DNA of 11,899 nt. It comes from Holophagaceae bacterium (GTDB taxonomy: Bacteria; Acidobacteriota; Holophagae; Holophagales; Holophagaceae). Every line of letters starts with the position of its first letter. Position 1 is the stretch's first letter. Below the pieces are notes generated by a model that saw only the letters and a program-made list of their open reading frames with translations, did not search any database and had not been told where the DNA came from. The stretch spans positions 1-11,899 of the forward strand of contig PMJK01000052.1 of the NCBI GenBank assembly GCA_003158505.1. Reading direction: 5' to 3'. The position numbers and the translations under genes are program-made. Positions 7,464-11,899 of the stretch are shown here, piece after piece.

Positions 7464-7892
7464 ATGTTGATCTCGCGTGAAATGGTTCTGGACCAGGACA
7501 TCGGCCTCAATGCCACCCTTTTCGGTGGGGACATGATGGCGCGCATGGACAAGGTGGCGGGCATCACGGCCTCGCTCCTGTCCCGCAACCGGCGCTTTCT
7601 CACCGTGAAGGTGTCCGAGCTGCTCTTCCACAGCCCCGTGTGGGCCGGGGAGATCATCGAGTTCCACATTGCCATCGCCCGCCAGGGGACCACCAGCCTG
7701 ACCATCAAGATCGAGGTCCAGGTCTACGAACCCGTCTCAGACATCCGGCGGGATGTCACCAGCGGCGAGTTCGTGATGGTCGCCGTGGACGAATTTCAGC
7801 ATCCGGAGCTCATTATTTGGAAGCCAGAGATGGTGCAGGCCGCCTCCGAAGCCCAGCTGAAGCGGAGAGGATTGCAGGCGGATCAGTGTTGA
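7464..7892 (+). CDS. Acyl-CoA thioesterase, hotdog fold (YciA/ACOT type)
   Basis: A 142-residue single hotdog domain, predicted to hydrolyse acyl-CoA to free acid and CoA in the cytoplasm. The family signature appears as 'NATLFGGDMMARMDKVAGI' (16-34): Asn followed by the GG turn and then the helix carrying Asp29, the position expected for the catalytic Asp. 'FLTVKVSELLFHSPVWAGE' is the second strand pair, typical of YciA-like enzymes. The C-terminus is short, so this is a single-domain enzyme. It starts 8 bp after the sucD stop with no clear Shine-Dalgarno site, which suggests translational coupling. Position directly after sucCD hints at a role in CoA-pool balance, but the substrate cannot be read from sequence. 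A second ATG at 7482 is possible. Confidence 0.85.
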   Translation: MLISREMVLDQDIGLNATLFGGDMMARMDKVAGITASLLSRNRRFLTVKVSELLFHSPVWAGEIIEFHIAIARQGTTSLTIKIEVQVYEPVSDIRRDVTSGEFVMVAVDEFQHPELIIWKPEMVQAASEAQLKRRGLQADQC

Positions 7893-7910
7893 CCCGCGTA
7901 TTCTGATCCC

Positions 7911-8789
7911 ATGGCGGATCTCATCAAGGCTCATCTGGATCATCGGCGCATCTGGCGGGAATTCGATTACTGCTACCCGGTGATATCTCGCCGCAGTCGG
8001 GGTGTGAGCCTTGGCGTGAACCTGAACCCGGACAAGGTCTGCAATTTTGATTGTGTCTACTGCGAGGTGGACCGTAAGGCGCCGCCCAAGCGGAAGGACC
8101 TCGACCTGGATTTGCTTGAGCGGGAACTGGGCCTGCTGCTGGACTTGATCACCAGCGGTGAGATCTATCTGGATCCACCCTTCGATTCGGCCCAGATCGA
8201 GCAGCGGCGGCTCAACGACATCGCCTTCAGCGGGGACGGCGAACCCACGACGGCCCGCGAGTTCGCCGAGGTGGTGGCTCGGGTGGCCCGCCTCAAGGCC
8301 CAGCGGGGTCTCGACCTGGTGAAGCTCGTGCTCATCACGGATTCCAGCCGCCTTCAGGCGCCTGAGGTGGTGAAGGGACTCGAAATCCTGATGGCGAATC
8401 AGGGCGAAGTCTGGGCCAAGCTCGATGCGGGCACGGAGTCCTTTTACCGCGAGATCTGCCGCAGCCAGGTGCCCTTCGAGCGCATCCTGGACAACCTGCT
8501 CGCCACCGCCCGCCGATGGCCGATTCTCATCCAGACGCTCTTTCTCGAGTGGAAAGGGCAGGGGCCCGGCGCAGCCGAGTTGGAAGCTTACTGCGGACGA
8601 CTGGAACGCATCCTTGCCCAGGGAGGACAGCTTCAGGCGATCCAACTCTATACGGTGGCACGCCCCACTCCCGAGCCCGAGGCCAAGCCTCTGCGGCGGC
8701 TTGTGCTGGATGCCATCGCGGCGAGCCTGCGGGGCCGCCTTCCGGGGCTGCCGGTGGAGGTCTACTACGGTCCGGAGGAATGGGCCTGA
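7911..8789 (+). CDS. Radical SAM protein, COG0731-like (TYW1-related core)
   Basis: The 292-residue protein carries the radical SAM cluster motif CNFDCVYC with Cys44, Cys48 and Cys51, which binds a [4Fe-4S] cluster that cleaves S-adenosylmethionine. The lead-in 'GVNLNPDKVCNFDCVYCEVDR' is split across the cluster, and 'AFSGDGEPT' (105-113) is the GGEP-type SAM-binding motif. Both are typical of the bacterial COG0731 group, related to the wybutosine enzyme TYW1. Bacterial members mostly have no assigned reaction, so I give none. There are no extra Cys clusters or SPASM domain at the C-terminus. It begins 18 bp after the thioesterase without an evident Shine-Dalgarno site. Its stop TGA shares a base with the start of the next gene. 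Confidence 0.88.
   Translation: MADLIKAHLDHRRIWREFDYCYPVISRRSRGVSLGVNLNPDKVCNFDCVYCEVDRKAPPKRKDLDLDLLERELGLLLDLITSGEIYLDPPFDSAQIEQRRLNDIAFSGDGEPTTAREFAEVVARVARLKAQRGLDLVKLVLITDSSRLQAPEVVKGLEILMANQGEVWAKLDAGTESFYREICRSQVPFERILDNLLATARRWPILIQTLFLEWKGQGPGAAELEAYCGRLERILAQGGQLQAIQLYTVARPTPEPEAKPLRRLVLDAIAASLRGRLPGLPVEVYYGPEEWA
8774..8778 (+). promoter_or_regulatory. Ribosome-binding site inside the radical SAM gene that decides the CapA-like start
   Basis: GGAGG lies 10 nt before ATG 8789 but only 1 nt before the in-frame ATG 8780, so 8789 is the better start. That ATG overlaps the radical SAM stop TGA by one base, a coupling arrangement. Confidence 0.65.
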
Positions 8790-10024
8790 TGGGCCGGTTC
8801 GTCTCGGGTTTGGCGTTCCTGCTGGTGCTTGACCTGGGCGCATGCCGTAGCCGGGTCGCCAAACCAATGCCCCCAACACTCCCAGCGCCCATCAGCCTCA
8901 GACTGGTCGCTGTCGGTGACATTCTGATGCATCAGGACGTCAAGCGCGCCGCTGAGATGGACCCGGCCGGCCTCCCGGCCCTGTGGGCGGATCTGGTCCC
9001 GCTGTTCCAAGGGGCCGATCTGGCCTTCGGCAATCTGGAGACCCCCGTGGCACCCCTCACCGGCCGACCGGGTGTGCCCTTCCAGTTCAACGCGCCGGAG
9101 GACCTTCCGGCCGCGCTGCGGGCCAGCGGTTTCACGGTGCTGTCCACGGCCAACAACCATGCCTTTGACCAGGGCGCCAGCGGGGTGAGTGAAACCCTGA
9201 ACCGCTTGCGGGCGGCGCACCTCGTGGCCATCGGCAGCGGCGAAGACCGACCCCGGGCTGAAGCGCTCCAAATCGTCGAGCGGCAAGGTCTCCGGGTCGC
9301 CTTCCTGGGTTTCACGGATATCTTCAACCTCGACCTGAACCGGCGTGCCACCGAACCCTGGGTGCGCCCACTGGATCTGGAACCGGCCCTGGCAGCCGTG
9401 CGCGAGGCCCGGGGCCGGGCTGATCTGGTCGTGGTGAGCGTCCACTGGGGCAACGAATACCAGCACCTGCCCACGAAGCGGCAGAAGGATATCGCCCTTT
9501 CCATGGTCGACGCGGGCTGTGACGTGCTCCTAGGACACCATCCGCACGTGCTCCAGCCCCTCGAACTTCTGGAGGTCCATGGCCGCCAGGCCCTGGTGGC
9601 CTACTCGCTGGGCAACTTCATCAGCAACCAGGATCGGATGTACCGTGCGGACCTCTTTCCCGTGGCCGGGGGCGACAACCGGGACGGCGCTGCGCTGAAG
9701 ATTCGCTTCGAGCAGAGACGAGGGTCCGATGGCCTGAATCATATGATGCTGGCCGAGGCCACCGTTGAGCCTCTCTGGACCGAGAACAACTGGGGCACAT
9801 CCGCCGACCGGCGGGAGATCCGCGTCATCCGGGTGGCGGCCGCCGAGGCCAGGGTCCGCGCGGAGCTGGATCGCCTTGCAGATCCGGTTGAAGGGCCCAG
9901 AACCCAGCCTGATCCAGTCTTTCGTCGCAAGGCGATTCTGGAGAAGCAGGAATACCTCCGCACGCTCATCCTTCGGCGCAGGCGCATCGCCGAGGTTATG
10001 GGCGAAGCCTTTGTCGGGGGCTAG
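8789..10024 (+). CDS. CapA/PgsA-like metallophosphatase-fold lipoprotein
   Basis: 411 residues from ATG 8789. The N-terminus has a hydrophobic stretch ending in the lipobox LGAC (16-19), so Cys19 would be lipidated and the protein exported to the periplasm or membrane face. The calcineurin-like CapA fold follows: 'GDILMH' (43-48), 'GNLETP' (81-86), 'NNHAFDQG' (122-129), 'HWGNEY' (219-224), 'GHHPHV' (249-254) and 'SLGNF' (273-277). The Asp, Asn and His residues of these motifs form the metal site in the family. CapA and PgsA take part in making or exporting poly-gamma-glutamate, yet many homologues occur without the capBC ligase genes. None are visible here, so the substrate is open. The C-terminal roughly 60 residues are rich in Arg and Glu and probably helical. 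It is the last gene of the plus run, and its stop lies 3 bp from the stop of the convergent HD gene. Confidence 0.87.
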   Translation: MGRFVSGLAFLLVLDLGACRSRVAKPMPPTLPAPISLRLVAVGDILMHQDVKRAAEMDPAGLPALWADLVPLFQGADLAFGNLETPVAPLTGRPGVPFQFNAPEDLPAALRASGFTVLSTANNHAFDQGASGVSETLNRLRAAHLVAIGSGEDRPRAEALQIVERQGLRVAFLGFTDIFNLDLNRRATEPWVRPLDLEPALAAVREARGRADLVVVSVHWGNEYQHLPTKRQKDIALSMVDAGCDVLLGHHPHVLQPLELLEVHGRQALVAYSLGNFISNQDRMYRADLFPVAGGDNRDGAALKIRFEQRRGSDGLNHMMLAEATVEPLWTENNWGTSADRREIRVIRVAAAEARVRAELDRLADPVEGPRTQPDPVFRRKAILEKQEYLRTLILRRRRIAEVMGEAFVGG

Positions 10025-10040
10025 GGACTAGGTAAGCCCC
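10017..10040. terminator. Candidate hairpin over the convergent stops of the CapA-like and HD-domain genes
   Basis: GGGGCT (10017-10022) pairs with AGCCCC (10035-10040) around a 12-nt loop containing both stop codons. There is no T-run on either side, so at most a weak bidirectional terminator is suggested. Confidence 0.3.
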
Positions 10041-10585
10041 AGTTCCTGGCGATGCGTGTGCAGGACGGCGATGATGCGGCCGAGGTGCTCGTCTTCGGTG
10101 CCACCCACGGTCTCCATGAGCATCCGCAGGCCCTCGGCCACTTCGAAGCGGTCCACGCCAGCGGCGAAGGCCTTGTCCTTCAGCTTCTTCTTCACGCTCT
10201 TCGGCTCCAGGCCGTCCGTGCGGGTGGGACGCACCAGCGCACAGGCCATGATGAAGCCCGTGATCTCGTCGGAGGCCAAGAGGGCCTTGTCCAGCAGGCT
10301 GTCGTAGGGCACGTTCCAGCGCGTGTAGTGGGCACTGATGGCGTGCGCCAAGTCCTCGTCGCCGCGCTCCCCCAGCCAGGCCACGATGCGCCTGGGGTGC
10401 TCCTCGGGCCAGCGGTCGTAGTCAGCGTCATGCAGAAGGCCGGCCAAGCCGAAGCGTTCGACGTCCTGCCCCAGGCCGGAAGCAAGATCTCGCATCACGA
10501 GTTCCACCGCATGGGCATGCGTGCAGAGTTTTTCCGATGGGGTCCAGTCGCAAAGCAGCAGCCAGGCTTCATCGCGGGTGAGCAT
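10028..10585 (-). CDS. HD-domain protein (predicted metal-dependent phosphohydrolase)
   Basis: A 185-residue single HD domain. The metal-binding signature is visible in order: His23/His25 ('CTHAHAVELVMRDLA'), the HD pair His52-Asp53 ('LAGLLHDADYD'), His63 in 'EEHPRR' and His81/His86 ('HAISAHYTRW'). This pattern is common in small stand-alone HDIG-type hydrolases whose substrates are usually unknown. ATG 10583-10585 is chosen because GAGG (10594-10597 on plus) lies 8 nt upstream and inside the end of truA. The longer open frame up to 10948 is antisense-like sequence over truA in another frame. It is the last gene of the regulator-truA-HD run, 10 bp after the truA stop, which suggests translational coupling. 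Nucleotide or phosphate-ester hydrolysis is the family expectation only. Confidence 0.87.
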   Translation of the reverse strand: MLTRDEAWLLLCDWTPSEKLCTHAHAVELVMRDLASGLGQDVERFGLAGLLHDADYDRWPEEHPRRIVAWLGERGDEDLAHAISAHYTRWNVPYDSLLDKALLASDEITGFIMACALVRPTRTDGLEPKSVKKKLKDKAFAAGVDRFEVAEGLRMLMETVGGTEDEHLGRIIAVLHTHRQELGLT

Positions 10586-10595
10586 CGGAGTGTCC

Positions 10596-11426
10596 TCAGG
10601 GAATTTTGATGGTGGGTTCCAGCGGTCCGAGCTCCGGATCCCCGGGATAGCGGATGCAGGCGAGGAGGAGCCCCGAGGCAGGGGAGGCCTTCGCGCCCCA
10701 GAAGAGATTGGCGGCCTCCGTCGGATTCCGCAGATCTTCCTGCACCCGCCTGGGTTCTTCTTCGGCCAGGGCGCAGGCCACGGCGGCACCGACCATGCGG
10801 CGCACCTGACGGCGGAAGAAGTGGGTGGCCTGGACCCGCAGGAGGATGAGGGCCCCGGCTTCCGCCACCTCGCATCGGAAGATGCGAGCGCGGCCATCCT
10901 CCTCCGTGTCGAGATCCGCAAAGGCGGACACATCCTGGTCCCCTTCAAAGGCCTTCCAGGCTTGGGAGAGACGGTCCAGATCCAGATTCCGCTTCACCCA
11001 CCAGATCCATGGCTTGCCGAAGGCACTGCGGCGGCGGCTGATCTGGTAGAGATAGGTGCGATCCATGGCGTCGTGGCGGGCGTGGAACCGGGGAGGGCAG
11101 CTGCGGACGTCGCGGATGGCGATGTCATGGGGAAGAGCCCCGTCGAGGATCCGCCGCAACTCGCCTGGGCGGGGTGCCCCCTTAGCTTCCAGGTGCAGAT
11201 GGGCAACCTGGCCCAGGGCATGGACACCGGCATCGGTCCGGCCCGCGCCGCCCAGGTAGATAAGGCGCAGACCCGCGTCATGGATGACGTGCTCGAGGCT
11301 CCCTGCCACGGTGCGCACCCCTTCCCGGGACTGGCTGGCACCCTGCTTCTGCCATCCCTGGAACCGGCTTCCGTCATACTCGATCAGCAGCCGGAAAGAG
11401 GCCAGGGGCGGTGGTTTCATGGCCAT
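10596..11426 (-). CDS. truA: tRNA pseudouridine synthase A
   Basis: It isomerises uridines at positions 38-40 of the tRNA anticodon stem-loop to pseudouridine. The 276-residue length fits TruA (about 270 in E. coli). The catalytic motif 'GAGRTDAGVHALGQVAHL' holds Asp65. Other family blocks are 'LLIEYDGSRFQGWQKQ' near the N-terminus, 'FHARHDAMDRTYLYQI' in the middle and 'THFFRRQVRRMVGA' in the second half. The start is ATG 11424-11426, with an alternative two codons later at 11420. The gene begins 2 bp after the stop of the upstream response regulator and lacks its own clear Shine-Dalgarno site, so translation is probably coupled. No anomaly was seen in the key residues. Confidence 0.97.
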   Translation of the reverse strand: MAMKPPPLASFRLLIEYDGSRFQGWQKQGASQSREGVRTVAGSLEHVIHDAGLRLIYLGGAGRTDAGVHALGQVAHLHLEAKGAPRPGELRRILDGALPHDIAIRDVRSCPPRFHARHDAMDRTYLYQISRRRSAFGKPWIWWVKRNLDLDRLSQAWKAFEGDQDVSAFADLDTEEDGRARIFRCEVAEAGALILLRVQATHFFRRQVRRMVGAAVACALAEEEPRRVQEDLRNPTEAANLFWGAKASPASGLLLACIRYPGDPELGPLEPTIKIP

Positions 11427-11428
11427 GA

Positions 11429-11827
11429 TCAGGACCCGATGAGGGCCCTCACCGCCTCGATCAGGGCGGCAGGGTCATGGATCGGCTTGGCGATGTAGCC
11501 TTCGGCGCCGGTCAGTTCCAGGTACTTCTCACGATCACCGAACATGGCGTGGGCCGTGGCCAGGAGCACGGGAATGTGGCGGGTGATTTCATCTTTCTTC
11601 AGCAACTGGGTGATGAAGATGCCATCCACCTTGCGGCCTTCATAACTCGAACGGGTAAGGCTCACATCCATGATGATGGCAGCCAGATCCGCCTCCTGGG
11701 CAAGACGCAGGATTTCTTCCACCTCTTCCGAGACCAGGACCGCATATCCACCCTTCTTGGTGAGTACGGTCTGGATGAATTTCACATTGATGGGGTCGTC
11801 CTCCACCAGGAGGATCCTATTGGACAT
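11429..11827 (-). CDS. Single-domain response regulator (CheY/DivK-like receiver)
   Basis: A 132-residue receiver with no output domain. The acidic pocket is Glu9-Asp10-Asp11 ('ILLVEDDP'), the phospho-acceptor is Asp54 ('AAIIMDVS'), the switch Thr is Thr91 ('LLATAHAM') and the conserved Lys is Lys114 ('YIAKPI'). All phosphorylation residues are therefore present. The loop after Asp54 is about eight residues longer than in CheY: 'SLTRSSYEGRKVDG' replaces the usual 'xxMPxxDG'. AGAGG (11833-11837 on plus) stands 5 nt before ATG 11825-11827, a good start. It is the first gene of a minus run with truA and the HD-domain gene. It would relay phosphate from an unlinked kinase to a protein partner. 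No cognate kinase lies beside it in this window. Confidence 0.95.
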   Translation of the reverse strand: MSNRILLVEDDPINVKFIQTVLTKKGGYAVLVSEEVEEILRLAQEADLAAIIMDVSLTRSSYEGRKVDGIFITQLLKKDEITRHIPVLLATAHAMFGDREKYLELTGAEGYIAKPIHDPAALIEAVRALIGS

Positions 11828-11858
11828 GAATGCCTCTACGCCTCCAGCCTATCGACAC

Positions 11859-11874
11859 TTGGCAAATTGTCCAA
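11859..11874. repeat. 16-bp imperfect inverted repeat upstream of the response regulator
   Basis: TTGGCAAATTGTCCAA is symmetric at 12 of 16 positions (TTGG..AATT..CCAA) and lies about 32 bp before the ATG at 11827, where an operator would be expected. The minus strand here also reads TTGGAC, a weak -35 candidate without a good -10. No regulator consensus was recognised. Confidence 0.25.
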
Positions 11875-11899
11875 AAGCATTGGAACGCCCCGTTCAAAT

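Noticed and set aside
8516..8788. Extended N-terminus for the CapA-like protein in the same open frame
   Set aside because: This part overlaps conserved radical SAM coding sequence. The lipoprotein signal only makes sense from the ATG at 8780 or 8789.
7737..8879. 380-aa open frame antisense to the thioesterase and radical SAM genes
   Set aside because: The plus-strand genes have intact catalytic motifs. This frame spans several gene boundaries and lacks family features.
10521..11498. 325-aa open frame antisense to truA
   Set aside because: truA on minus is complete with its catalytic Asp. This frame crosses truA and both of its neighbours without any motif.

Overview
This is a G+C-rich bacterial chromosomal window. 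It holds 13 genes, one of them cut by the left edge, plus a decayed receiver domain. The gene content is a PilT-family ATPase, succinyl-CoA synthetase, a PAS histidine kinase with a 'HELRVHQIELEMQNEEL' lead-in, a CapA-like lipoprotein and a collagen-like protein. This suits a Gram-negative soil or sediment bacterium. An Acidobacteriota member of the Holophaga/Geothrix type is my best guess, but no marker here settles it.

Layout. (1) 1-1158 (+): the 3' end of a collagen-like protein with a near-identical 312-bp repeat and a BclA/C1q-like C-terminal domain. (2) 1179-1210: a hairpin between convergent genes. (3) 3363-1210 (-): a three-gene run made of an unknown 127-aa ORF, an unknown 46-aa ORF and a PAS histidine kinase. 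The kinase ends in a receiver domain that is frameshifted, lacks its phospho-acceptor Asp and is truncated. (4) 3364-3695: about 330 bp without a convincing gene, holding short palindromes. (5) 5261-3696 (-): a PilT-family ATPase with an apparent second, degenerate copy of its N-terminal domain. (6) 5380-10024 (+): a probable operon of sucC, sucD, hotdog thioesterase, radical SAM enzyme and CapA-like lipoprotein, with gaps of 45, 8 and 18 bp and then a 1-bp overlap. (7) 11827-10028 (-): a probable operon of single-domain response regulator, truA and HD-domain protein, with gaps of 2 and 10 bp.

How the genes work together. SucCD performs the substrate-level phosphorylation step of the TCA cycle, and the acyl-CoA thioesterase next to it may act on CoA pools. 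The PilT-like ATPase would power pilus dynamics. The collagen-like and CapA-like proteins point to cell-surface biology. The right-hand minus operon joins tRNA pseudouridylation to two probable regulatory proteins, a common kind of mixed operon.

I do not see a clear new defence, CRISPR or mobile system. The points most worth a second look are the degenerating hybrid kinase, whose H-box has also lost its acidic residue; the two small unknown genes upstream of it, one of about 50% G+C; and the duplicated N-terminal domain of the PilT-like protein.
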